DNA of 22,442 nucleotides from Polyangiaceae bacterium (GCA_025936205.1 JAICTU010000092.1:1-22442), one strand, 5' to 3'. Positions 6,534 to 15,930 are shown, counted from the stretch's first letter. The notes: generated by a model from the letters alone, not told the origin. A program made the numbers and translations.

Positions 6534-8252
6534 ATGCCGAAGACACAGCGCAGGGTTCTGTGGCGAGCGGACATCGAGCCCTGGCGCTGGCTCATTTTGG
6601 GTAGCCTCGGCGCTCTCGCGAGCCACTGCGGGGGTAGGGCGGGCGCGGACGACGACGTGGACTTCACCTCGGTCGGCGGCAGCGGCGGAAGTACCGCGCC
6701 GGGCGGCAGCGGCGGCTCCGGCGGGATCGGACGTGGCGGCTACGGCGGCTCGGGCGGTTCGATCGCGAATGGGGGCGCCGGCGCCGCCGACCATTTCCCG
6801 ATCAGTTGCACCGGGCCGACCACCGATCTGGGCGGTGGCTGGCAGCGCTGCGCGAACGGCATGATTCACCGCTTCGAACGCGGGCTCTGCCCGAGCGGAC
6901 CGCCGCGTTCGGGGCCTGTCGTCGACGCCGGAACGGATGCCGGAGCTCTGCCGAGCGATGCCGGCACTCAGCTCGGCACGGCTCCCGGCGACCCCAACCC
7001 GGTCCCAGGTACGTGTCGACTGGATAGCGACTGCACGCAGCAGGTGCACGGCTATTGCGAGACCGAGCCCGGCTCGCTCGAGGCCCATTGCCAATATGGT
7101 TGCGTGCTCGACGTCGAATGCGGGGCTGGCTACGCGTGTTTGTGCGGGACCCCCTTCGGGCAGTGCGTGCGCGCCGACTGCAAGGCGGACGGAGACTGCG
7201 GCAACGCGCTGTGCGTCAACTACACCGAAAGCCCTGGCTGCGGTGGCGTGGCCTTTCAGTGTCAATCGACGCTCGACCAGTGCGCGAGCGACGCTGATTG
7301 CTCGAGTGGAACCTTTTGCTCGACCACCGGTCCTTCGGGCGATCAGGGGCGCAAGTGTGTCAATGCGACGTGCGTCATCGGCCGGCCATTTCTCGTCGAC
7401 GGCGAACAGCGCGTGGCCGCCTGCGTCGCACGCTCCGACTGGTACTCGGCGGGCACGGAGCGCACGGCACCGCCGTCCGGGGATCTGGATCCGGAGCTGC
7501 GCGCGGCGCTGCTCGCAGGTTGGACCGCGCAAGGGCTGATGGAGCACGCTTCGGTCGCGGCGTTTGCCCGCTTCGCGCTGCAGCTGGCGAGCCTGGGCGC
7601 TCCACCCGAGCTCCTGACTCGAACCGGCACGGCCATGCTGGATGAGATCCGGCACGCGCGCGCGTGCTTCGAGCTCGCGCGCCGATTCTCGGATCGCGAG
7701 CTCGGACCGGGGCCGCTGCCCGTGGCGGGCGCGCTGGGCGCCTCGGGTTGGAGCTCCATCCTGACGGACTGCATCCTCGAGGGTTGCATCGGAGAGACGG
7801 TGGCCGCGATCGAAGCGGCCGAGGCGCTGTCGCACTGCGAGGATCCCTTGGCCCGCAAGGTGCTCGAACAGATCGTCGTGGAAGAGTCGCAGCACGCCGA
7901 GCTCGCCTGGCAGTTCCTGGCCTGGTCGCTGCAGGCAGGGCCGGCGGGGTTGCGCCAGCAGGCCGCCGCGGTGTTTCGCGCCGAGCTCGCGCGCCCGGCG
8001 GCCCCCGTACTCCAGAGCGTCCAGGAGAGCGAGCGCGAGCAGCGGCTGCTCCAGCACGGCTTGCTGAGCAGCGCGCTGCGGCAGGCGCTGCGCGCGCGGG
8101 TGCTGCGCGAGGTCATCGCGCCCTGCGTCGAGGCGTTGTTCGAGCCGGCTCCGCCCGTCAGGCGCGCTCCGACTCGGACCCCATCTCCAGATCGAACGGC
8201 AAGCTCTCTGCCAGACCCGGCTCGTCCGGGTCGCTCTGCAGATGTACCTTGA
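6534..8252 (+). CDS. Secreted Cys-rich protein with C-terminal ferritin-like diiron domain
   Basis: This is a 572-residue protein. Residues 1-32 have basic residues and a hydrophobic run (WLILGSLGALAS) followed by Cys32, a signal peptide with a non-standard lipobox (SHC). A Gly/Ser-rich linker follows (about 44-85), then a Cys-rich region with C-x-x-D-x-D-C type units (about 160-310), likely disulfide-bonded outside the cytoplasm. The C-terminal part (about 316-530) is helical and carries diiron-type ligands: E337, E371-x2-H374, E421 and E451-x2-H454, the pattern of ferritin-like/rubrerythrin folds. Substrate and role are unknown; iron oxidation or oxygen handling in the envelope is inference. 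The ATG at 6534 has no good Shine-Dalgarno site; the open frame extends upstream to 5997 but that part is not protein-like. The last 95 nt overlap the opposing GNAT-nitrilase gene. Confidence 0.8.
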   Translation: MPKTQRRVLWRADIEPWRWLILGSLGALASHCGGRAGADDDVDFTSVGGSGGSTAPGGSGGSGGIGRGGYGGSGGSIANGGAGAADHFPISCTGPTTDLGGGWQRCANGMIHRFERGLCPSGPPRSGPVVDAGTDAGALPSDAGTQLGTAPGDPNPVPGTCRLDSDCTQQVHGYCETEPGSLEAHCQYGCVLDVECGAGYACLCGTPFGQCVRADCKADGDCGNALCVNYTESPGCGGVAFQCQSTLDQCASDADCSSGTFCSTTGPSGDQGRKCVNATCVIGRPFLVDGEQRVAACVARSDWYSAGTERTAPPSGDLDPELRAALLAGWTAQGLMEHASVAAFARFALQLASLGAPPELLTRTGTAMLDEIRHARACFELARRFSDRELGPGPLPVAGALGASGWSSILTDCILEGCIGETVAAIEAAEALSHCEDPLARKVLEQIVVEESQHAELAWQFLAWSLQAGPAGLRQQAAAVFRAELARPAAPVLQSVQESEREQRLLQHGLLSSALRQALRARVLREVIAPCVEALFEPAPPVRRAPTRTPSPDRTASSLPDPARPGRSADVP

Positions 8253-9777
8253 ACTCGAACAGGTCGCGCCGGCGATCCAGCCGGGGCCGCACGCTGCCGG
8301 AGGCGCGCGTGCGGTGCAGGTCGTCGATGTCGAGATCGGTGACGAGCAGCATCTCCACGTTGGGGTCGGCTTCTGCCTGGACGCCGTCGCGTGCGAACTC
8401 GAAGTCGCTGGGCGTGAAGACGGCGGCCTGGCCGTAGTGGATGTCCATGGCGGCCACGCTGGGTAGGTTGCCGATGATGCCGGCCGTGACCACGTAGATC
8501 TGGTTCTCGATCGCGCGCGCCTGGGAGCAGACGCGCACCCGGCAGTAGCCCTGACGATCGTCGGTGCAGTAGGGCACGAACAGGATCTCGGCGCCACGGT
8601 CGCTCAGGTAGCGCGCCGCCTCCGGGAACTCGACGTCGTAACAGATCAGCACGCCGACCTTGGCCTTGGGGGTGTGCATGATGCCGAGGTCACTGCCGCC
8701 CTCCAGCCCCCAGTAGGCCTTCTCTCCGGGCGTGATGTGGAGCTTGGGCTGGAGCTGCATGCGCCCGTCGGGAAACACGAAGGGGCACACGTTGTAGAGC
8801 GTGCCCCGCAACTCCATCGGGTGGGTGCCCGCGATGATGTGGATGCCGAAGCGCCGGGCCAGCGAGCTCACCAGCTCCAGGTACTCGTTCGAGAGAGTGG
8901 CCAATTTGAGCACGCCTTCGCGCGCGCCGAGCCGCTCCAGCCCCGGCTGCGACAAGAGCTGCATGCTCACGAACTCCGGGAACACCACGAAGTCCGCGCG
9001 GTAGCCCGACGCCGCCTCGACGAAGTACTCCAGCTGCTCGGCGAAGGCCTGAAAGTTCTGGGTGCGGCGCACCTGGTGCTGCACCGCCGCCACCCGCACC
9101 TTGCGCGCCCCGACGGAGGCCTGTGCCACGTGCTCGGGGTTGAGCCACTCGATCAGGATGGCGTTGTTGCGGCTGCGCGGGTCGCGCACATAGTTGCGCA
9201 GCACTCCGCGCACCACGAAGCCCTCGCGCAGCTGGAAGCTGAGCACCAGATCGTTCAGCTCGCCCGTCTCGACCTTGCGCACGTATTGCTCGGGCGACAG
9301 CTCCGGATGGTCGATGAAGCCGTGGATGCGGCCGCCGGCGAGGATCCGGCGCAGGTTCATGTGCTTGCAGGCCGCGCGGCGCGCGCCGTACAGCTCGTGC
9401 GCGATGCCCTGGCCGCGCGCTTCCGGGTCGACGTATACGTCGACGCCGTACAGGGTGTCGCCCTCGGGGTCGTGGTTGTGAAAGTAGCCGCCGTCGGTGA
9501 CGCCGGAGTAGGTGTGCGGCCGGTAGGGGTCGGAGCCCAGGCTGATGATCAGCGAGTGCGCCGCGCCGATCAGGCGGCCCCCGCGCTCGACCACGAACTG
9601 CCCGTCCGGAAACACGCGCAAGTGGTTGCGCAGCTGCGCCCGATTCCAGATCACGCTCTCCTCGAGCGGGGTCGGAAAGCAGCGTTTGTTGAGATCGATC
9701 AGGGCGTCGAGGTCCGAGAGCGCCGCCAGGCGCAGCGTGGCTTCACCCTGGCGAGTCGCGAACTTCCTCGGATGCAT
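8158..9777 (-). CDS. GNAT acetyltransferase-nitrilase fusion (carbon-nitrogen hydrolase)
   Basis: This 539-residue, two-domain protein has an N-terminal GNAT fold (about 14-215), with an acetyl-CoA loop near R121-G-Q-G-I-A126. The C-terminal nitrilase-superfamily domain (about 227-485) carries the Glu-Lys-Cys triad: E268 (FPEF), K345 (PKLH) and C379 (ICYD). The same architecture is seen in Bacillus YhcX-type proteins. Nitrilase-superfamily enzymes hydrolyse amides or nitriles; the substrate here is unknown, and the GNAT half may acylate the released amine or a linked metabolite. I use the ATG at 9777; a GTG five codons earlier (9792) is equally possible since neither has a clear ribosome-binding site. 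The stop lies inside the 3' end of the convergent ferritin-like gene. It is 70 bp downstream of the giant kinase gene on the same strand. Confidence 0.9.
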   Translation of the reverse strand: MHPRKFATRQGEATLRLAALSDLDALIDLNKRCFPTPLEESVIWNRAQLRNHLRVFPDGQFVVERGGRLIGAAHSLIISLGSDPYRPHTYSGVTDGGYFHNHDPEGDTLYGVDVYVDPEARGQGIAHELYGARRAACKHMNLRRILAGGRIHGFIDHPELSPEQYVRKVETGELNDLVLSFQLREGFVVRGVLRNYVRDPRSRNNAILIEWLNPEHVAQASVGARKVRVAAVQHQVRRTQNFQAFAEQLEYFVEAASGYRADFVVFPEFVSMQLLSQPGLERLGAREGVLKLATLSNEYLELVSSLARRFGIHIIAGTHPMELRGTLYNVCPFVFPDGRMQLQPKLHITPGEKAYWGLEGGSDLGIMHTPKAKVGVLICYDVEFPEAARYLSDRGAEILFVPYCTDDRQGYCRVRVCSQARAIENQIYVVTAGIIGNLPSVAAMDIHYGQAAVFTPSDFEFARDGVQAEADPNVEMLLVTDLDIDDLHRTRASGSVRPRLDRRRDLFEFKVHLQSDPDEPGLAESLPFDLEMGSESERA

Positions 9778-9847
9778 GGCGTAAACATGCACGCCGGCGG
9801 GCCCAGGCGCAAGTTGGGGCCCCGGTGCTCACCCGCGCGAGCCCGCC

Positions 9848-12800
9848 TCAGCTCTTCAGGGCAGCACCCGTCGGCAGTCGAAAGACGAGCTCGAAGGGGC
9901 GGTAGCCCTGCACCGCGGCGCCGGTGAAGGCGATCGAGACATCGCCGCCGTGCTCGCGGAAGAAGGCGCGCACCGCGTCCATGCCCACGCCACGGCCCGA
10001 GACCTGCGTGACCTGTTCCGCGGTGGAGACTCCGAACTCGAAGATTGCTTCCGCCACGTCCTGATCCGGGCCATGGACGTTGCCCGTCTTGCCGCGCAGC
10101 TTCTCGAGCGGCAGCCCGCGCCCATCATCCGAGAGGTAGATGCTCACGAAGCTGCCGTCGTATTTGGTGCGCAGCGCAATTTTCCCCTGCGGGGACTTGC
10201 CGGCGCGCGCGCGCTCGTCGGGGGTCTCGATACCGTGGTCGATCGAGTTGCGGAAGGAGTGGACCAGCGCGTCTTTCATCAGCCTGCCCCAGTCGCCGTC
10301 GAGCAGCGTGCCGTCATCCTCCCATTCGATGCGCGGTACGGACTTGCCGAGCTCCAGCGCGAGGGAAGGGAAGACCCGCGAGGTCTCGCGCAGCACCTGG
10401 TCGAGCGGCACGGCGTTCATGCGATGCAAGGCGGTCTTGACCTGCGCCAGCGCCCGCGCCGGGTAGGAGGGCCGATCGCTGGTCTGTGACAGCGCGCTCT
10501 CGATCGCCCCGATCGCCTCCTTGAAGCGCTCGTCGGCGCCCACCCAGAGGCGCCCGAGCTTCTTCTCGCCGATGGCTTCGTGTTCAACCACCAGCGCATC
10601 CAGCGAGCTCAGGGCCTGAAAGACCGTGCCCGTCGGACCGGCGGCGGCGGCCCCCGGCGTCGAGCAGGCGTCTTCCGCTGCGTGCGCGGCGGCCACGATG
10701 TGACTGAGCCCGAGCGCTCGCGCGTGACCCTTGAGCGTGTGCACGCTGCGGAAGATGGTGCGCATCGTGTCTTGCTGCAGCGTGCCCGGCTGGCTCGCGC
10801 GCGCGATCGGGTCGCGCAGGCTGCGGCGCGCTGCGTCGCTGAAGGTCCGGAACTCGTCGAGCCCGGCGTCCAGCATCTCCGTCATCAGCGCCGCCTCGCG
10901 CGCGTGCTGCTCGGCCGCGCGCTGCAGGCCGCGAATCAGCGTGACGTCGCGCGCGGTGACGAGCACCTTGTCGACTTTGGAATTCTCTCCCAGGATCCAG
11001 CCCCAATCGAGCTCGAAGTGCTGGCGCGAGCCGCCCGGTGCCAGGCGCGTGAACTCCTTGACCATGTGGTCCGCGTTGGCGTGGGCGATGGCGCGCGACG
11101 AGCCGAAGCTGAAGCGCAGCGCGGACTCGTTGGTGGCCACGACGTCGGCGCCGAGCGCGGCGCCCCGGAACAACACGTCACGGAGCGGCCGGCCCACGAT
11201 GTCCTGGCTGCCCACGATCTGCTCCAGGTGGCGCGAGTACTCGGGCTGCACCGCCAGTTGCTCGTCGATCGTGAACACGCCCTGCTGCATGCCGTCCAGC
11301 ATGGCCGCGATGGTGCGCGTCTTGGCGCGCAGCTCGCGGGTCCGGTCCTCGACCTTGCGCTCCAGGCTCTCATACAGTGAAGCGTTGGTGATGGAGATCG
11401 CCGCCTGGCCTGCGATCAGCCGCAGCGTCTCGACCCGGTCGGCGGTGAAGGCGTGCGTGGTCGCGTTGTTTTCGACGTACAGTACCGCGACCAGTCCGCC
11501 CTGGTTGAGGATCGGCATGCACAGCACGCTCTTCACCTTGCCGCGCTGCACGTAGTCATCCTTGCCGAAGTCCGCATGCGCGGTGGCCTCGTCGATCACC
11601 AGCGGCTGCAACGAACGCGCTACAAACCTCACCATCTGGGGGCACAGCCGCGGCTCCTGCTCCAGCGCGTGGCGGACGCTGACGTCGCGCTCCGTCCCGC
11701 GAGAGATGCTGGCGCGCGCCCGTACCCAGAGCGAGCCGCCCTCTTCGGCGAGGATCAGGCAGCCGTGCTCGGCCGCCGCGTTCTCCAGGATGGCGTCCAT
11801 CAGCCGCGCGAAGAGCCGCTCGCTCTTGACCTCGCCGGAGATCGCCTGGGTGGCCTTGAGCACGCTGCCCAGGTCCAGGGAGCCGCTCTGTAGCTCGTTC
11901 TGGAACACCGTGTTTGAGCCAAGTACCGTATCCTTGGTGATGTCGGCCGGCGCCGTCTGCTCCAGCCGCGCGCGCCCGAACCACTCCAGCATCTGGCGCT
12001 CGAGTCGCTTGGCCTTGGCGCGCGCGCCCCAGGCCGCGTACATGCGCAGTGCGTCGCGCAGGAGCGTCAGCGCAAAGGCTCGCTGCTCGCGGCGGAGCCA
12101 GTAGCGGCCGTGCAGCTCCGTCGCCAGCGCGCGCAGATGCAGGAAGGCCTCGCCCGTGGCCTCGGCTGCTTGCTCGTAGAGGGCCATCACTTGCTCGATG
12201 GGCTGCTCGCGCACGCGCGCGATCTCGGCGGCGGCGAGCAGATGTTTGTGCGCCATGTTCACCGGGCACAATCGCGCCCAGTTGGCCAGCTTGCCGCTGA
12301 ATTCGTCGAGCTGGCGGTCGAGCGCGGCGCGCGCCTCGGGAGCCGCGCCGGGCCACAGCTCGTTCGTGATGATCAGCACCTCGCACAGATAGAACTCTGG
12401 CAGCGTGAACAGGGTGGAAGCCGCGATCAGCCGTGCGTTGCTGAACTCCGACCAGCGCTGCGCGCTCTTCCACTCGCCGAGCAGGACGTTGGTCATCATC
12501 TGCATCTGGCCGTGCTGGAAGCCCCACTGGGCGTTGCCGCTGGCCACGATTTCGCTCGTCAGCTGCTGGTCGGCACGCTCGTGCGCGGCGGGGTCCTCGG
12601 CGCCGTCGCGCAGGTGCTCGATGGCGCGGCGGCAGAGCCGGATGTTGTCCATCGTGCTCAGCACGCGGATCCGCTCCAGCAGCGCTTGCGCGACGCCGGC
12701 CTCGGCCTCGCACTCGTCCAGGGGGCGGCCCAGGTTCAGGAGATTACGCAGGCCCAGCGCCACCGCGTACGAGAGGTGCAGGTGGTCGCCCATCTCGATG

Positions 12801-15800
12801 CCGAACCGATGCGACTTCTGGAATGACTCGAGCGCCTCTACATACGGAGCGCCCCACTGCGAGACGTAGGTCGCAAACACGAAGTGCACCTGGCTGCCCA
12901 GGGCTTTGGCCTGGTAGCGCTCCAGCACCTGAAACGCGACCTGCCCCAGGCGATACGCGGAGGCATAGTCGCCGATCACGGAGCCCTGGATCATGCCGCA
13001 GTCGACGAAGTTCTTGGCGCTGACCGGCGTCAAACCGTGGCTGAGCGCCAGATCGAACATCAGGAGCTCGGCCAGGATGAACAGCGGCGGGTAGGTCATG
13101 ATCGCCGGCGGCACCGACTGGAACAGCAGCTGCATCGCCACCTGCCGCTCCGGGTCCGTCATGTCCGGCAGCTTCGCCAGGTCGTCGATCGCGACGCGCG
13201 CCAGGTGTGCCTGCATCTTGCCGATGCCGGCGCCGATCCCGGCCCCGATCGCGTCGGGGTGCGCGGGGAAGTCGATCTCGAACAGTGCCAGGCCCTCCCG
13301 CACGGCCGCCACCGCCTCCACGAACTTGCCCTCCCAGGCCAGGATCTCGACCTTGCGCAGGAAGACGCGGCCCCGGTCGGCCTTGGTCGGGGCCAGCTCA
13401 TGGAGCTGCTGGCACAGGTCCAGTGCACGCTCGCGTTGCCCGGCCATCAGCACCGCGCCCACGCGCTCCGCAAAGAGCGCAAAACGCAGCTCCGGGCGCT
13501 CTTGCCACTGCCCAGCGCTCAGGCAGGCTACGGCAGCGTCGTAGTACTTGGCCGCCATCCCGAAGGCGGTGGCAGAGAGCGCCCGGGTGCCGGCCTCGCG
13601 GTTCAGCTCCGCCAGCGCCAAGCGTTCGGGGAGCTCCGTGATCAAGCCCACGCCGAGGTTCAGGTGATTGGTCACCCCGAACAGGTCCTTGGGGCGCGCG
13701 GGGTCGGCGGAGTCGGCGAGCAGCTTGCGGCCGATGCGCAGGTGCGTGGCGCTGCGCTCCCGCTCCGCGATCAGGGAGTACGCGGCCTGCTGCACCCGGT
13801 CGTGCTGGAAGCGGTAGCTCACGTCGAGCACGCCCGCCTCGGATTCCGCGTGCCCCGAGCTCATCAGTCGGTAGTCATCGTCGAGCGGGACGATCAGCCC
13901 CTCCTGGATGGGCTGCCAGAGCAAGCGCGCCGTGGCGTCCGGGGAGCGCTCCAGCAGGATGGCCAGGGTGTCCAACGAGAACACGTTACCGATGCACGCG
14001 CCGACCTCGAGCGCCGCCAGCTCGTCCGGCGAGAGTCGCTCCAGACGGTGCACCATCAGGTGGATGACGTTGTCCGTCGCCGCCAGGTTGCGCACAGCAT
14101 CCAGATCCCAGACCCAGTGACCCTGCTCGGACGAAAATGAGAGCACGCCCTCGCGATACAGCGTGGTCAAGAGCTCGCTGGCGAAGAAGGGATTGCCCTG
14201 GGTCTTGTGCTGAAGCTCCTGCGCCAGGGGGGCGCACAGCTGGGGCGCGAGCTGCAACGTGCGCGAGACCAGCTCGGTGATCGCGGCCTCGTCGAGCGGC
14301 CGGAGCAACAGCTCGCTGATGGCGGTCGGGGCGCGCTCGCGGATCTGGCGCAGCGCGCTGCGGAGCAGATGGCTGTCGCCGACCTCGTTGTCGCGGTACG
14401 CGCCGATGATCAGGCTGTGCCGGATGTCGTGACCGGTGAACAGGTCTGCCATCAGCTCGAGCGTCGACGAATCCGCCCATTGCAGGTCGTCGAGGAAGAT
14501 CACCAGCGGATGGCCTACGGCCGCGATCGACTCGAGGAAGCGGGCAAAGACGTGCTTGAAGCGGTTCTGAGCGCCGACCGGATCGAGCGCTTCCGGCGCC
14601 GGCTGCGGGCCCACGACCTGGCTCAGCTCCGGCAGCACCTGGCACAACACGCGGACGCCTTCGCCGAGCGCCGCGCGCAGACTCTCGCTCCAGGCGCGTA
14701 CCTGCTGATCGGGCTCCGCCAAGCGCTGGCGGATCAGCGCGCGCACCGCTTGCAGCAAGGCGGCGTAGGGCAAGCTGCGGTCGAGCTGATCGAACTTGCC
14801 GGAGACAAAATAGCCCTGCCGGGCGGTGATCGGCTTGTGCAGCTCGCGGATCAGCGAGGACTTGCCGATGCCGGAGTAGCCAGAGACGAGCAGCAGCTTG
14901 CCCGCCCCACGGCTCGCGCCCTCGAAGATCTCGAGCAACCGTGCCACCTCCGTGGCACGCCCGACCAGCTGCTGGGTGAGCCCGAAGCGCTCCGAGACGT
15001 CATCCTGGCCGAGGGCGATCTTGGCGTGCGTGTCGCCGGCGAGCGCAGCCGCCCTGCAGCGCTCCAGATCCGCGAGCAAACCTCGCGCGCTCTGGTAGCG
15101 CTCACGCGGCTCTTTGGCCATCAGCTTGTGCACCAGCATCGACAGCGCCACGGGCAGCGCCGGGTTCAACTCGTGCGCGAAGGGCGGTGCCTTGGAGATG
15201 TGGCAGTGGATCCAGCCCATCACGTCGGAGGCGTGGAACGGCAGCTTGCCGGTCAGGAGCTCGAAGAAGGTGCAGCCCAGCGAGTAGTAGTCGGAGCGGT
15301 AATCGAGGGCGCGGTTCATGCGCCCCGTCTGCTCCGGCGAGATGTACGGCAGCGAACCCTGGAGATGATTCGTGACGCTCACGTCCTGGCGCTCACGTGA
15401 GATCTCCGAGGCCACCTGAAAGTCGATCAACTTCAGGAGACCATCGGCGTTGACCAGCAGATTGGCGGGCTTCAGGTCCTTGTGGATCACTTGCAGGCCA
15501 TGCACGCGGCCGAGCGCGCTCACGGCCTGACTGGCGAGCGCGAAGAACTCGGCGGGGCGGAGCGGCAAGCCCTTGGCGGCGAGGCTGCCGCCGCCAAAGT
15601 CCTCCAGCACCAGCGCGAGGCTGTTGCCGCTCTTGACCAGCTCGAGCGCCTCGATCACTCCAGGGCCGCGCACCTTGTTCAGGACCCGGTACTCGAACTC
15701 GACGCGCCGGAGCTCGGCGGGAGATGGGTACTCGCGCGAGAGGGTCTTGATCACGACGGCCTTGCCGTCGTGCTCGCGGATCGCGCGGTGCACCGAGGTG

Positions 15801-15850
15801 TGCTCGCTGTGCGCGATCTCCACTCCCAGTCGATAGCCGGATAGCATCAT
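9848..15850 (-). CDS. Giant Ser/Thr kinase - ATPase - GAF - HPt - CheA-like histidine kinase
   Basis: This 2,000-residue cytoplasmic signalling protein has these domains in order. (1) Ser/Thr kinase at 1-265, with K35, H123-K-D-L-K-P-A-N130 and D143-F-Q instead of DFG. (2) An AAA/STAND-like ATPase from about 293, with Walker A G324-YSGIGK-S331 and Walker B ending in LDD455. (3) A long helical TPR-like region, about 690-1290. (4) GAF, about 1335-1490, followed by a short coiled coil. (5) A PAS-like region, about 1513-1640. (6) HPt with phospho-acceptor H1704 (SVHTLKG). (7) A CheA-like ATPase with N box H1864-xxRNSIDHG, DDGRG (1908-1912) and GRGVGM (1952-1957). There is no DHp (H-box) domain, no C-terminal receiver and no CheW domain. 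The start ATG has GAGGA 7 nt upstream. Two separate receivers are encoded just upstream, suggesting phosphotransfer from H1704 to them. Signal input is unknown. Confidence 0.93.
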   Translation of the reverse strand: MMLSGYRLGVEIAHSEHTSVHRAIREHDGKAVVIKTLSREYPSPAELRRVEFEYRVLNKVRGPGVIEALELVKSGNSLALVLEDFGGGSLAAKGLPLRPAEFFALASQAVSALGRVHGLQVIHKDLKPANLLVNADGLLKLIDFQVASEISRERQDVSVTNHLQGSLPYISPEQTGRMNRALDYRSDYYSLGCTFFELLTGKLPFHASDVMGWIHCHISKAPPFAHELNPALPVALSMLVHKLMAKEPRERYQSARGLLADLERCRAAALAGDTHAKIALGQDDVSERFGLTQQLVGRATEVARLLEIFEGASRGAGKLLLVSGYSGIGKSSLIRELHKPITARQGYFVSGKFDQLDRSLPYAALLQAVRALIRQRLAEPDQQVRAWSESLRAALGEGVRVLCQVLPELSQVVGPQPAPEALDPVGAQNRFKHVFARFLESIAAVGHPLVIFLDDLQWADSSTLELMADLFTGHDIRHSLIIGAYRDNEVGDSHLLRSALRQIRERAPTAISELLLRPLDEAAITELVSRTLQLAPQLCAPLAQELQHKTQGNPFFASELLTTLYREGVLSFSSEQGHWVWDLDAVRNLAATDNVIHLMVHRLERLSPDELAALEVGACIGNVFSLDTLAILLERSPDATARLLWQPIQEGLIVPLDDDYRLMSSGHAESEAGVLDVSYRFQHDRVQQAAYSLIAERERSATHLRIGRKLLADSADPARPKDLFGVTNHLNLGVGLITELPERLALAELNREAGTRALSATAFGMAAKYYDAAVACLSAGQWQERPELRFALFAERVGAVLMAGQRERALDLCQQLHELAPTKADRGRVFLRKVEILAWEGKFVEAVAAVREGLALFEIDFPAHPDAIGAGIGAGIGKMQAHLARVAIDDLAKLPDMTDPERQVAMQLLFQSVPPAIMTYPPLFILAELLMFDLALSHGLTPVSAKNFVDCGMIQGSVIGDYASAYRLGQVAFQVLERYQAKALGSQVHFVFATYVSQWGAPYVEALESFQKSHRFGIEMGDHLHLSYAVALGLRNLLNLGRPLDECEAEAGVAQALLERIRVLSTMDNIRLCRRAIEHLRDGAEDPAAHERADQQLTSEIVASGNAQWGFQHGQMQMMTNVLLGEWKSAQRWSEFSNARLIAASTLFTLPEFYLCEVLIITNELWPGAAPEARAALDRQLDEFSGKLANWARLCPVNMAHKHLLAAAEIARVREQPIEQVMALYEQAAEATGEAFLHLRALATELHGRYWLRREQRAFALTLLRDALRMYAAWGARAKAKRLERQMLEWFGRARLEQTAPADITKDTVLGSNTVFQNELQSGSLDLGSVLKATQAISGEVKSERLFARLMDAILENAAAEHGCLILAEEGGSLWVRARASISRGTERDVSVRHALEQEPRLCPQMVRFVARSLQPLVIDEATAHADFGKDDYVQRGKVKSVLCMPILNQGGLVAVLYVENNATTHAFTADRVETLRLIAGQAAISITNASLYESLERKVEDRTRELRAKTRTIAAMLDGMQQGVFTIDEQLAVQPEYSRHLEQIVGSQDIVGRPLRDVLFRGAALGADVVATNESALRFSFGSSRAIAHANADHMVKEFTRLAPGGSRQHFELDWGWILGENSKVDKVLVTARDVTLIRGLQRAAEQHAREAALMTEMLDAGLDEFRTFSDAARRSLRDPIARASQPGTLQQDTMRTIFRSVHTLKGHARALGLSHIVAAAHAAEDACSTPGAAAAGPTGTVFQALSSLDALVVEHEAIGEKKLGRLWVGADERFKEAIGAIESALSQTSDRPSYPARALAQVKTALHRMNAVPLDQVLRETSRVFPSLALELGKSVPRIEWEDDGTLLDGDWGRLMKDALVHSFRNSIDHGIETPDERARAGKSPQGKIALRTKYDGSFVSIYLSDDGRGLPLEKLRGKTGNVHGPDQDVAEAIFEFGVSTAEQVTQVSGRGVGMDAVRAFFREHGGDVSIAFTGAAVQGYRPFELVFRLPTGAALKS

Positions 15851-15851
15851 T

Positions 15852-15879
15852 GTCGTTTCCTCGACTCAGAAGAAACGAC
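15852..15879 (-). promoter_or_regulatory. Hairpin overlapping the kinase ribosome-binding site
   Basis: On the minus strand GTCGTTTC and GAAACGAC form perfect 8-bp arms around 12 nt. The GAGGA ribosome-binding site of the giant kinase sits at the junction of loop and right arm, and the ATG follows one base after the hairpin. Folding of the message would partly hide the site. A DNA operator is the other reading. Confidence 0.4.
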
Positions 15880-15909
15880 CGCCCAGCAAAGGCGAGTAGT
15901 GGTCCAGCC

Positions 15910-15930
15910 GGCGACCACCCCGCGGTCGCC
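15910..15930. repeat. Inverted repeat between response regulator and kinase genes
   Basis: GGCGACC and GGTCGCC form a 7-bp stem with a 7-nt loop, about 20 bp after the stop of the response regulator. There is no T-tract on the minus strand, so it is not a standard intrinsic terminator. It may be an attenuator, an RNA-processing site or nothing. Confidence 0.3.

Noticed and set aside
6498..8597. A 699-codon minus-strand open frame opposite the ferritin-like gene
   Set aside because: It is the antisense shadow of a gene with clear diiron motifs, has low-complexity Arg/Ala/Ser composition and no family resemblance; it also crosses into the GNAT-nitrilase gene.
8674..9927. A 417-codon plus-strand frame opposite the GNAT-nitrilase gene
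   Set aside because: His/Arg/Gln-rich composition typical of antisense frames in high-GC DNA; the opposite strand has intact GNAT and nitrilase motifs.
12884..14140. A 418-codon plus-strand frame inside the kinase gene, with several similar ones at 10580-11380, 12110-12826 and 14207-15400
   Set aside because: All are shadows of the continuous 2,000-codon kinase frame, whose domains can be read without interruption.
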